NCBI GenBank assembly: GCA_033398695.1
Contig: CM065818.1
Location: 83,138,092 to 83,202,091, forward strand
Length of the DNA: 64,000 nucleotides
Reading direction: 5' to 3'
Source of the DNA: Orobanche coerulescens
Taxonomy: Eukaryota > Streptophyta > Magnoliopsida > Lamiales > Orobanchaceae
Shown: positions 54,961 through 64,000 of the stretch, piece by piece
How the letters are laid out: each line of letters opens with the position of its first letter
Numbering within the stretch: the first letter of the stretch is position 1
Notes under the pieces: generated by a model
The model's database searches: none
Told to the model about the DNA's origin: nothing
The model's input: the letters and a program-made list of their open reading frames with translations, nothing else
Position numbers and translations under genes: made by a program

Positions 54961-57900
54961 ATGGCTGGACAAACCTCTTCTCCTGCTCTGAAGAAGACTG
55001 CTAACATCATTGATGGCCGGATCTTTTCAAGATATGTTATCATTGAGCGCATTCTGTCTGAAACCAACGACGCAGAACCCATGGAGTACATTATAACTCG
55101 ACTTCGTCAACAAGGCCTTTATCGCTTTGGAAGTCAGACTGCTGATAAGTATGATGCACATCTGGTCGAGGAGTTTTACCTCAATGCTGCCGTACGTTTT
55201 CTGTCATTGGCCCAAGGTCATGTAGCCGACATCACCGCTACAATCTAGGGAGTTGAGATCTGTATAAATAACGATCTGCTCCAGAACATCTACAGGCTAC
55301 CCGCTGATGGCCTGACTATGGAACAACTTGAGACATTCGGGTCTCAAGAGCTGATCACAAAATTCTATGGACTGTTCACAGGATCCAAAGTTGTTGACAT
55401 GGTTCAGACTACATGTCACAAGAAAAATTTTTGTCTCCCATATGTATATCTTCATGATTTTTGCTGCAGGATAATTGAGAATCGAACCGGCGCGTTCGAA
55501 ATGTGTACCAACCTGAGGTTCAGGATGATGGTGTATATTCTGACCTATGAAAAGGTCAATTGGTGCCAAATAATCCTGAAACGCCTGCAAGAGGAGGTGT
55601 GCAAACCGGCCACCCAGAAGAGATCGTTTGGTTTGATGTTAAACCATATCCTGACAAAATGCAGACTGTCGCAATCCGCCGATGCTAAGAAGAATAACCC
55701 CAAGATATACCTAGGAGGCGTCAAGCCTACTGCGTATAATCAAACCACGATGGTCTGCAACCATCCAAAAACTGGAAGTATGCCAGTTTCCGCCAATCCA
55801 CGAGATGAATCCTTGAAGTTCCAGGAAGTGGAATCTTCAAAGAAAAGAAAGAGATCTCACAGCAAGAAACCCACTGCTGGTGAGAAGCCCAAGAAGAGAC
55901 TTAGGAGGCTTTCGAAAGTCAAAACTACCATGCCCTCCAAAGAAGTCTCCCCCGTGGCTCAACCCACTGACGAAGAACCCCAGGGCCCAACCCCTGTGGA
56001 AGAGGTGTCTCCTACTGTATCGACAGTAGATCCTGAGCCTTTGGCGGCTAGGACGGATAATGAGACATCTGCCAACGAACAAGACTTTAGCGAGTCGGCT
56101 GCCCATTTGGAGCCAACAGCTACTTCTCCTCTGCGGGATCCCACACCCGTACAGGATCCATCTTCCTTTAGGGCACCATCCCCTGTAAGGAGTCCCACTT
56201 CCATACAGGATCCCATACCTGTACAGGAATCCCTCGCGACAGTGTCTCCAGACGTTGTATGTAGTCCCTCCCCCGACTCCATCATTCACAAGACCCTTCT
56301 TTCTGTTCAAATTGAACAGGCTTACGAAAGATTTCTCACATGGAAAGGCTACAGGCTAGCTCCGTACGAAACATTGTACAACTGGAGCGATTGGAGCCAA
56401 GAAGAAAAATTTGTCTCAGAAGTGACGGACTCAGTGGAGATTGAAGCCCTGATCCGATGGGAAAATGCCTTCTGCAATGTGCTGATTAAAAGCCATCTGA
56501 TGCAGAAATCTGACGCTAGAAGGAAAGGAAAGGACAAGTCAAAGGACTCTCCCGCAAATCCAAAAGATAGTGACCATGACTCAGACGACGACGACGCTTT
56601 TCAAGCAGGTCTGAGGATGAGTCGTGAAGAGGCTGAAGCTAGAGATGCCTCTCCACCCAAAGGCGACGAAGGGCCATCAACCCAGAACAAACCCCCTTCG
56701 CCACAGCATGAGAACATTCCCGACGAAGAGGAATCAGTCCCTCTAGTTGAGGAAGTTGAAGCAATTTTGGAACAGGCACCTGAGCCTGCTGCCACCGAAG
56801 AAGTTGTACCTGAAAGACAACAGGAGGATTCAGTACCTCCTGTATCCATATCTACTGAAGAAACTTCGCAACAGGAAGCCACTCAACCCCCTGTCGACGA
56901 ACCAGAACCAACTGCTCCTGCCCCTTCAACCGTGGAATCCGAGGACGGTATCGAACCTGAGGATGTACAACTTACTTCACGCCCAACCATGAACGTAAGG
57001 AGGTTGGACAGCTCTGAAGACTTTGCTCAACCAGATTCTCCTATTTCTGCCGCTAGGAAAGAGTGCCTGCGCGCACTTGGTCTTCAAACTGTATTCATCC
57101 AGGATGCAGTGAATGCTCTGTCTTCCGTTGAGAAAGCATTAAATTGGATGCATACGTCTGCTGTGGAGGAGATGACCACTCTCCAACATGAAGTATCTCT
57201 TGTTGTCGAGGCATTCATTCTTCTGCCAGAAGTTTTCAAGCAAGCTTTGAAAATCATGGAAGACAAGCAGGAGCAACTCCTGAAGGAAGAAGCAACAAAA
57301 ACACGAATAGCTGAAGCCAAGACCGCATGTGCCATGATTGAAAACAGCTCTCAACTGCGCGCCCACGACAAATGCATTAAGGATATGTCGCAAACGCTTT
57401 CCTCCCTTGTGGAAAGAATGACTAACATCGAGACAAAACAGGATGCTGCACTAGAAATCCTAAAAAGTCTTGATGAAGCGAAAAAGGGGGAAGAGGCAAG
57501 AGAAGATGCTAGGAGAATCAGGCTACAGCAAGAAAGGGAATTCGAGGCCGCTCAAGACAGCATCACTTCCGAGTTAAACAAGCTAGCCCCTCACTCCCAA
57601 AGTTTTAGGATCTCATGCTCCCGACTTGAATTTCATGATCCAAATGTCCCATGGCAAACTCTTATCCATAGACCTTCTGAAATTCATCTGCCGACCAACC
57701 GCAACCCTACTGCCGATCAAGTGAAGCAATGGAGGAAAAACGAACTGATGAGATACTTCGCAAAACTCGTCAGGGAATCCGCCATCTTCAAGAGCTATAA
57801 GACTTTAGCGGAGGCCGCAGAGAAATTCACGAAAATGCTAGAAGATGGAAAACTCCCTCTCCAGCTTGATATGAAGAGCAAACACAAAAAAGGAGATCAG

Positions 57901-58062
57901 CTCACCCATCCAGAAGACTGGATTCTTGCCTTTGATCTATCCTATGAAGGAAGAGCTATATACCAGGATCGAGGCAACGATTCCCTACAGAACTGGTGGC
58001 GTGGTACCAAGAATGATCCAGGGAGAAAGCCGTGGAGACATGCAGATCACTATAGGAGCTGA
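54961..58062 (+). CDS. copia-2 additional ORF (post-pol), 1033 codons, one premature TAG
   Basis: ATG at 54961 (MAGQTSSPALKK); one frame to TGA at 58060, broken only by TAG 55246-55248 (before GVEICINN; likely CAG originally). Residues ~15-260: a globular domain shared with the copia-1 ORF (ITRLRQQGLYRF, VEEFYLNA, EKVNWCQIILKRLQEEV, SFGLMLNHIL), of the type named putative plant transposon protein. Then a basic stretch (KKRKRSHSKKP, KPKKRLRRLSK, possible nuclear signal), a Pro/Ser/Thr-rich repeat linker (PVQDPSSFRAPSPVRSP), a motif with YERFLTWKGYRLAPYETLYNW, an acidic-Pro region, a coiled coil (about residues 700-870: LNWMHTSAVEEMTTLQHEV, MTNIETKQDAALEILKSLDE) and a basic C-terminal domain with PEDWILAFDLSYEGRA. 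No membrane segment or signal peptide was seen, so an envelope role is not supported. Function unknown. Confidence 0.88.
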
Positions 58063-58140
58063 AATCCTTGTATATTATTTTTGTCTTTGTAATATTTCCT
58101 TTGAAACAGCAAACCATGTACTCAATTTATTTTGAATATC

Positions 58141-58146
58141 AATAAA
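58141..58146 (+). terminator. Polyadenylation signal after the copia-2 additional ORF
   Basis: AATAAA, 79 bases past the stop codon, in a T-rich 3' region. It would complete an independent transcription unit, though the LTR could also serve for 3' end formation. Confidence 0.5.
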
Positions 58147-58529
58147 AGTGTTTGTTTGTTTGTCTTGAAAGATTACAACTCGTAATCTACTGTGTCGATG
58201 TATGATTACTTAAACTGTTTGATAAACAAACTCAAGTTAGGTAACTTGATTGAAAACAAAGCTGTACGAACTAGTCTACGAACAGTTCATAATTTCAGTT
58301 GTAAACTTAAAATACTTTGTAAGATTGTGCCTGCGCGCCAATCATAAGCTTAAGTTGTAAAAATCCTTAACTGTATCGAACTTGCCTGCGAGCAGTTCAT
58401 CACTTAGACTAAGACAGACCTTTTGACGAAAGACCAAGAAATCTGCCAGAAGACATCGTTTCATGAAGAAGGTTTTGGCATCATCAAGAAGACTTCAAAA
58501 GTTAAGTAAGTAAGTCTTGGCAAATTGTC
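58147..58529 (+). other. Untranslated 3' region of copia-2
   Basis: About 380 bases without ORF between the poly(A) signal and the polypurine tract. Repeated AACAGTTCAT/GCAGTTCATCA words were noted; nothing else. Confidence 0.5.
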
Positions 58530-58542
58530 AAAAAGGGGGAAA
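58530..58542 (+). promoter_or_regulatory. copia-2 polypurine tract
   Basis: AAAAAGGGGGAAAT just before TGTTGG of the 3' LTR; primes plus-strand synthesis in LTR elements. Confidence 0.87.
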
Positions 58543-59686
58543 TTGTTGGAAAACAAGAACCCTGTATCGAAACAGCCGGGATATCCAATCCCTGTATCGA
58601 ACGGTATTTGATAAAGAGGTTTTGACATATATGCCAATCCGCATACAGTAAAGGAAACTGTATCGAAGCATTGAGGCATTATTGTGTATCAGAGACCTGC
58701 CTCGAATCAGCATATTGTGAAGCCCTTCAGTACAGCAAGAAGTCTTATAAAAGACCAAGTATAAAAACTGTCTCGAAACTCAAATACAGTTATCTTCCAT
58801 ACAGCTCATAACAGGACAAAGAAGGAATCTCCAGAAGTGAAGTCCCGTTGAATAAAGAAGTATTTAAATACTCAAGGATAAAGTATTTAAATACTGTCAG
58901 TCAAGAGATCTTCCCGCTAAATCTGGATCGTGTTATAATCCCGTTGGAACGAAATCTCACTCAAACGGATACATCTCAACGGATATATATTTCAAAGACT
59001 ATATATATCTTATGAAGGCATTGAAGATCAGTCACCAAATACCCAAGCTATCAAAATCATTATCAGAGCAAAACATATCTCCAAAGATTACTGCAACTCA
59101 GATCAAAAGAGATATACAGTGCTCACACAACACTTCATCAGCTGAAAGCTTTTAAAGTCAAAGTTGTTGTTCACCATCTGTTCTATACTTTGAACAAACA
59201 GCCCTGTGTGGACTGAACAATCTGTGCTTCTCCGGAACTGTGTGTGAAGGATTTGCATTGAAGAAGACGAAGCTTCAGAACTGTGTGTGAAGAAGCAAGT
59301 CAAAGCATTAGCTCAAAACCAATCTGTGTGAACGGTTGAAGCTAAGATCTTTATATCAATCTGTGTGAACGATATATTTATTGTGTGTGTTGTTATAATT
59401 ACGTAGTTATGTACGTAGTAATTATAATAAACTTTTTACTCCTGTGTGGAGGACCAGTGGACGTAGAGGGGTTTACCTCGAACCACTTTAATTACTGTGT
59501 TATTTACATTCAGCTTTTACTGTTTTAATTACTGTGATTAATCAAGTATACTCTATACATTTAGTTGTTCTATCCACAGCAACCTACTGTATCCAAGACT
59601 TCCGCTACGCACTCAGATTTAAAATCCATATAGTTTGTTGTTTAAACTATTTTTCAAACTGTACCCAGTATACTTAGTGGCCAACG
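58543..59686 (+). repeat. copia-2 3' LTR
   Basis: 1144 bp, starts TGTTGGAAAACAAG; the final CA appears as CG at 59685-59686, then target duplication CAGAC. Differences from the 5' LTR include a short deletion near 58912 and scattered substitutions, many C/T or G/A. Confidence 0.9.
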
Positions 59687-60046
59687 CAGACACTTATATC
59701 TCGATCAACAATGGAGTCTGAGTTTATAGCCTTAGATAAATGTGTAGAAGAAGGATAATGGCTACACTATTTTCTAGAAGATATTCCAAGATGGGTAAAG
59801 TCTGTGACCACAATATGTATCTATTGCGATAGTCAATCTGCGATTGGCAGGGGACAGAGCGTAATGTACAATGGTAAGTCCCGTCATATAAGGAGGAGAC
59901 ATAATACCATTAGACAATTGATATCAACAGGGGTTATCTCTATTGACTATGTGTCATCAAAGGATAACATTGCGGATCCGCTAAACAAAGGGTTATCAAG
60001 AGACCTCGTTGATAAATCATCAAGAGAAATGGCTCTATTGCCTTGA
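59687..60046 (+). pseudogene. copia-3 RNase H, right half
   Basis: Continues the interrupted protein: TLISRSTMESEFIALDKCVEE, a TAA where a tryptophan-containing AEWL-type motif is expected, then 59804-60046 open: ICIYCDSQSAIGRGQSVMYNGKSRHIRRRHN, ISIDYVSSKDNIADPLNKGL, ending at TGA 60044. Joining to 47397 across one copy of the duplication restores the reading order. Confidence 0.87.
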
Positions 60047-60653
60047 GATAATGGTTTTATGGAGGATACCCAACCTAAGCTGACTGGAGATCCCAAGATC
60101 TAGGATCAATGGGACAACCAATTCATAAAACTGGGCACAATCACTGTGGGGGTCACCCCGAACCGACCATTCCTAGGATGAAAATAGTGATACCTGTAGG
60201 GAGAGGTTAAGCTTATGCTTTTAATAATTCTTAAGTCGACAACGTATAGTCGGGTGGAGTAAAAAACGTATTTACTCAAAACACTTAAAGAGAATCACCT
60301 ATGTTGGAGAGAAGAGGGGTCGCTTCAAAGGAGAATTGCAAAGGCATAATTTTTTAGAAACTCTTGCAGAACCAGGACGGTGTCCATGGCCAAAACAGGC
60401 ACAATAATGAGAACTGAATAAATCAGGGAGGGCACTTGTGAAGGATATACGATCACTTACACAAGCGGTCGGACAGTTCAAAGGCATCTAGACATATTGT
60501 CTAGCTAGTAAGGAGAATATATCTTTTCGAGGGAAGGTTCAAGGAGCATACTCTACCTATCCTATGCAATGCCTAATCGCAGTAACTAGCACCAAGTCAA
60601 ACTCCGTATCTGACGTGTACTGTTGGACCATCAATCTCATTCATGTGGGAGAT
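60047..60653 (+). other. copia-3 3' untranslated region and polypurine tract
   Basis: About 600 bases without ORF on the plus strand, ending in TGTGGGAGATTG just before the 3' LTR (PPT). The minus-strand ORF at 60299-60487 is incidental. Confidence 0.7.
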
Positions 60654-61568
60654 TGTTGTAAATATAGAGGAAATGGGCTGTTTTGAGGAGCCCACTTGAG
60701 AGACAATTTTGAGTGGGCTCGACTACGAGTTCAAGTCGGGACTTAGTTGGAATACGTAGTACTCCGTACGAGATTTCCAAAATATGTAAGAACACTCAAA
60801 ATAATTGAGGTATGAATGAGATATAATGTTCCAAAGTGAACCCTTTAGAAATGGGTTTTGGGATGTTATCCCACCTTGGAAAAAGAAGAGAAAAATTGTG
60901 AGTATATAAGGAGATGTGGACAAACTCTTGTTCAAAAGTGAGACATGAGTGGATGTGTGACTAGGTGCCCCTCGCGCGCACACACACGCGCGCGCCGCCG
61001 CCGCCATCCGTCCGTCCGGCTCGGTTTGGCTCGGTCGAAGGGCGATTTGGGCGAAACGTCTCGGCGTCTCAATTATAAATTCCGAATTTTTCGGATCCGG
61101 ATAAATCAATTTAATTGATAATTATCGAATTAAATAGATTAGGATAAGTATCAAGATATCAATCCTAATCGGTTTAGAGTTCTTCCAGCACATGTCCTCC
61201 TCCGGCCTTCACCTATAAATACCCGCCTGAGGGGTTCGATTTTTCGCTCAATTTCGTGCGATTTTCGAAGCTGTTTCGGACAAATTTTTCCTTCTTCATC
61301 TTTCTTCTAGTTCGCTGAGGGTGCAATGGATCATCGATTCAATGCATCGAGCTGTTGTTTTATCCTTGGAGGCAGATGTCAAACACCGTAGTGAGGACGT
61401 ATTTGCTTTAAGGAGAGATATTGTTGACTCTACAGCGACTTCCATTCGTTTCGTGATCCGCAAATATTTTCGTTTTGCTAACTATTTTTTGCAGGGTTTA
61501 AATAAATTATATATCGACATACTATACTGTTTTGTTTCAAGTATTCGTTTTTCAAATAATTTTCAACA
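60654..61568 (+). repeat. copia-3 3' LTR
   Basis: 915 bp, TGTTGTAAATATAGAGG...AATTTTCAACA. It has a CA/CG-rich run at 60975-61000 and the USE-like/TATA pair at 60868/60903. Confidence 0.88.
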
Positions 61569-61917
61569 ACTTATACGTATACTCTTACGTACATCAACCT
61601 TCGAAGTGGATTGTTGTTTCCATTATTAATCGTCTACATAGAGGACCTGGTTGGTACTACAATTCATGCAAGAAATGTTTAAGGAAAGTTGAATACATCA
61701 CCGGAGTTTTAAAATGTTCAAAATGTTAGATAACTGAATGACCTGAAAATGTTCCAAGGTGTTATTTTTATACTCGATGTTAGTTGCCTGACTATAGTTT
61801 ATACATTTTCCTATGATTTATCTTGATTCCGAAATTAGGTTTAAGATTGGAGTGATGCAATGGAAAATACAAATTCTGGGATATAAGGCTAAGAATTTAA
61901 ATGATAGTGTTGAGAAG
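61569..61917 (+). pseudogene. RPA70-like gene, C-terminal zinc-finger exons
   Basis: The exon 61569-61758 encodes SKWIVVSIINRLHRGPGWYYNSCKK-type sequence: GWYYNSCKKC, then LKCSKC, i.e. the four-cysteine zinc finger of the replication factor A large-subunit C-terminal domain, a single-stranded DNA-binding OB fold. It reaches PENVPR before GTGTTATTTTT (donor), and 61839-61917 follows after GAAATTAG (FKIGVM, YKAKNLNDSVEK), before GTAAAT. Two stops after the last Cys show decay. Either a host RPA paralogue or one of the RPA-like genes carried by plant Helitrons; the upstream exons are at 41.6-42.7 kb. Confidence 0.68.
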
Positions 61918-62179
61918 GTAAATTTATACTTATTTATCTTTACAAATGCAGTGCTTGAATCTTGCAAATTATAGCAGGTTTGATTATTTTCTTATTATTT
62001 GTATTGGAAATGGTTTAGTAATTAACTATTTATTAAGAATAAATATTGTTAATTAATTATTTATTATTTAATTAAAATATTTATTGAATGTTAATCTACG
62101 TCGTGAGTAGATGAACGTGGTATATTTAATACTTCTAAACCGATATCCGGTGAGTGAGATATTATATGTTAAAGTTGGA
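61918..62179. other. AT-rich spacer, possible last intron
   Basis: AT-rich. One further exon-like stretch (TGCTTGAATCTTGCAAATTATAGCAG, after TTACAAATGCAG at about 61952) may belong to the RPA-like gene. The LTR of copia-5 could begin as early as about 62000. Confidence 0.4.
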
Positions 62180-62931
62180 TGTTGGAGTATGAACTAAAAT
62201 ATTATATATGATATTAGTTGTCCCACATTCATTGTGTATGGATGTTTTGGCTTGTATTTAAAGTCTTTGTCTATATGGGCTTAATAACAAGTGGGTTGGT
62301 GTGTATGGGTGTCCTCGCGCACACACACACAAACACGCGCGCGCTGCCGCCGACAACGACCGACCGTCCGTCGGGTCGGGTCGTGCACGGGCTCGGGCTC
62401 AGACCCAGGACTTGGATCTTGGATCTTGGTGCTTTGGGCTGGTGTTTGTACTTATCTTTTTGGACTAAATCCGTAAGTTCACTAACCTTTTTGTATGGAC
62501 CAAACCTTTTGGTATGGACCAAGACTCTTGAGTTGCCTAGTAAATACTTCACTCCAAGAGGCAAGACTCTTCATCCGATCGAGCCCTTTTAGGCGTCTGA
62601 AACCGCCAGCCATCATGGAAGGATTAATGGCGACGAGTCCCTTCACATTTAGTCTTTGTTCCAGTCCAGTTCGCAGGTGCTCGTTCAGTTTGCGGTGCTG
62701 CTACTTTCGAGACGTTCAGATCGTTTTAACCTTTGGGGACGAGCCGCTTTACCGTAAGTACTACCGGGGCGTATTCTCGTCTTGCGTCCAGAAGCTCTAG
62801 CATCGGACGATCTTTGGTTATTTTATTAAAATTGTTCTTTCATTTCAAGTGTAACGTTTGATTCTGTTCTTTGTTATAGTTCATCAGAAAATTATTTGAA
62901 ATACACGTGCAAGTACCGTATTATTCCAACA
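62180..62931 (+). repeat. copia-5 5' LTR
   Basis: Begins TGTTGGAGTATGAAC and ends TATTCCAACA; the following internal sequence (ATCACAAGACG) and gag resemble the layout of copia-3. GTCCCACATTC at 62220-62230 and TATTTAAAG at 62255 are 24 bases apart, the same spacing as in copia-3. CA/CG-rich run at 62316-62345. The other LTR is outside the window, so the start is tentative. Confidence 0.65.
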
Positions 62932-62994
62932 ATCACAAGACGAGAATAATCGACCTTACTTGTTCGTGTCATCCTGAAACTTCTGCTGGATAAA

Positions 62995-63840
62995 ATGTCA
63001 TTCAATCCAAGCAGCTGCTCATCCACTAATCCATCCACCGGTTCTGGAACCATTGGATCATCAAACTCTTCAATGGCTCCAATTCACAATGCTGCTCGGC
63101 TCATGCCTATCGCTGAGAAACCTCATATTTTCTCGGGCACTAACTTCAAATGCTAGTCTTAAAAGATGCTGTTCTACATTACCACAATGGGGCTTGCGAG
63201 CTTCCTGCATGAAGAAAGGCCTCCTGTCCTTGCTCAGAACGAGGCGAATGTTCAAGTGCATACCAACTATGGTACCTGGGTTCATTCCGACTATCTATGT
63301 CGGAATATGTTGCTGAAGGGGCTTGATGATGGCCTGTTCAATGTGTTCAACATCAAGGAGACTGCCAAAGAAATTTGGGATGCTCTTGAGTTGAAATACC
63401 ATGTTAATCCTGATAGCACGAAGAAGTTTGTTGTGATGAGGCTCACCGAATTCCATATGGTGGATACTCGTCCAATGATGCCCCAAGTATAAGAGTTCCA
63501 CACTCTTATACATGATGTTCATTCCGAGGGGATGCCTCTACCCTAGGCGTAGACTGTGGCGCTCTTAGTCGACAAGTTGCCGCCTAGTTGGAAGGAGTTC
63601 AAGGGATACCTTAAGCATAAGCGAAAGGAAATGACTCTTGAAATTTTGGTTGCTAAGATCCAAACTGAAGCTCAAGTCCGTGATCAAGACTTGAGGACCA
63701 AATCTCCTATGGATGCTAAGTCTAATCTGACTGAAGATGGGGGCGGACTTTCCAAAAGGCGTCCACGTCCTACTAAAGTCAAGGAAAAGGATGTGGCACC
63801 TCCGACGAAGTTTACCGGAACGTTCTACAACTGTGATAAG
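62995..63840 (+). pseudogene. copia-5 gag, truncated
   Basis: ATG at 62995 (MSFNPSSCSSTNPSTGSG). KPHIFSGTNFK then two stops (from the RWQQK motif), MLFYITTMGLASFLHEERP, DYLCRNMLLKGLDDGLFNVF, AKEIWDALELKYHV, LPPSWKEFKGYLKHKRKEM. The zinc knuckle starts FYNCDKC (CX2C) and is cut at 63840 by a gypsy-type LTR. Related to copia-3 gag. Confidence 0.85.
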
Positions 63841-64000
63841 TGTAACACCCCAAACTAGGCGGATATTACAGTGCCGTGGACCCCCGACTGGGACCCACCA
63901 GGCGAATGAAAACTGATGAATTAAATAATATAACTGTAGTATCGAACCACATTATATTATCAAATACTCCGATGAGGAGCTTAAGTACAATACACCAGGA
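63841..64000 (-). mobile_element. gypsy-type LTR, minus orientation, runs off window
   Basis: The first 160 bases are nearly identical to 33418-33577 (TGTAACACCCCAAACTAGG...), i.e. the same LTR family as the solo LTR with the TTACGGCCGTAA array. Confidence 0.88.

Larger units (their letters stand above)
47398..59686 (+). mobile_element. copia-2: complete copia element with additional ORF, TSD CAGAC/TAGAC
   Basis: 12,289 bp with two LTRs (47398-48552, 58543-59686), primer site, gag, pol, an additional 1033-codon ORF and polypurine tract. The 5-bp duplication is TAGAC left and CAGAC right; the protein frame of copia-3 shows CAGAC to be original and the left copy to have one C-to-T change. LTRs differ by a few per cent by eye. 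Same family as copia-4 and copia-A. Confidence 0.94.
42709..61568 (+). mobile_element. copia-3: copia element split by copia-2
   Basis: It has a 5' LTR (42709-43640, first ~41 bases lost), gag, protease, integrase, RT, RNase H and a 3' LTR (60654-61568). Copia-2 (47398-59686) sits inside RNase H. Gag type (NFKRWQQKMMFYLTTLGL) and RT motifs differ clearly from copia-1/2/4, so it is another lineage (Tork/Ale-like; not settled). It interrupts an RPA-like gene. Dead: at least ten in-frame stops and several frameshifts, mostly explained by C-to-T change. Confidence 0.88.

Noticed and set aside
54961..58062. Retroviral envelope gene
   Set aside because: Position after pol fits, but no signal peptide, cysteine pattern or membrane helix is visible; basic and coiled-coil parts point elsewhere.
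60299..60487. Minus-strand ORF in the copia-3 3' untranslated region
   Set aside because: Opposite strand of the retroelement, short, without recognisable family.
62218..62592. Plus-strand ORF in copia-5 LTR
   Set aside because: Lies wholly within the LTR across a CA/CG repeat; no motif.

Overview
This window is a gene-poor, heterochromatic-looking stretch of a flowering-plant nuclear genome. The evidence is nested LTR retrotransposons with plant-type primer sites (TGGTATCGGAGC-like), a plant CACTA transposase relic, a Stowaway MITE, hAT-type and other TIR elements, and one intron-containing, RPA-like host gene fragment. No bacterial, organellar, rRNA, tRNA or CRISPR feature was seen. Species was not determined.

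Layout. 1-2957: minus-strand Ty1/copia fragment (copia-A). 2958-4766: minus-oriented Ty3/gypsy-type LTR, interrupted on its right by an 862-bp TIR element (4767-5628). 5782-6634: non-autonomous hAT element with a perfect 8-bp target duplication. 6770-9045: decayed CACTA element. 9046-9641 plus 21624-24161: 3' end and LTR of a plus-strand gypsy element, split by a complete minus-strand copia element (copia-1, 9642-21623, target duplication AACCG). 24162-28909: plus-strand copia-6 (LTR, primer site, leader, gag, protease, integrase). 28910-32564: composite gypsy LTR with an internal inverted piece. 32565-41429: minus-strand copia-4, carrying a 2.6-kb solo LTR (33418-36060). 41619-42708 and 61569-61917: exons of an RPA70-like OB-fold gene, with a Stowaway MITE in an intron. 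That gene is split by copia-3 (42709-61568), which is itself split by copia-2 (47398-59686). 62180-63840: 5' end of copia-5, cut by another gypsy LTR running off the window.

The most interesting system is in copia-1 and copia-2. Both carry, between pol and the 3' LTR, a sense-strand additional ORF of about 1000 codons. The two proteins share a recognisable N-terminal domain, acidic/proline-rich linkers and a coiled-coil region. In front of each ORF there is a TATA box followed 26-28 bases later by the same 13-mer, ACTCTTTACGCTT; the copia-2 copy also has an AATAAA signal 79 bases past its stop. This looks like an independent transcription unit inside the retrotransposon.

A second signal is in two related gypsy LTR types. 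The region just upstream of the TATA box is packed with 12-bp perfect or near-perfect palindromes, TTACGGCCGTAA in one and TAGCGYRCGCTA in the other, while the core promoter around them is alike. Third, the two LTRs of copia-1 differ in one patch almost only at CTG/CAG words, and the same kind of damage sits on its broken gag and integrase. This suggests sequencing error at methylated sites rather than true decay.

Nearly all coding regions here are retroelement relics with stops and frameshifts. The best preserved are copia-2 pol (intact YVDD reverse transcriptase) and its additional ORF (one TAG in 1034 codons).
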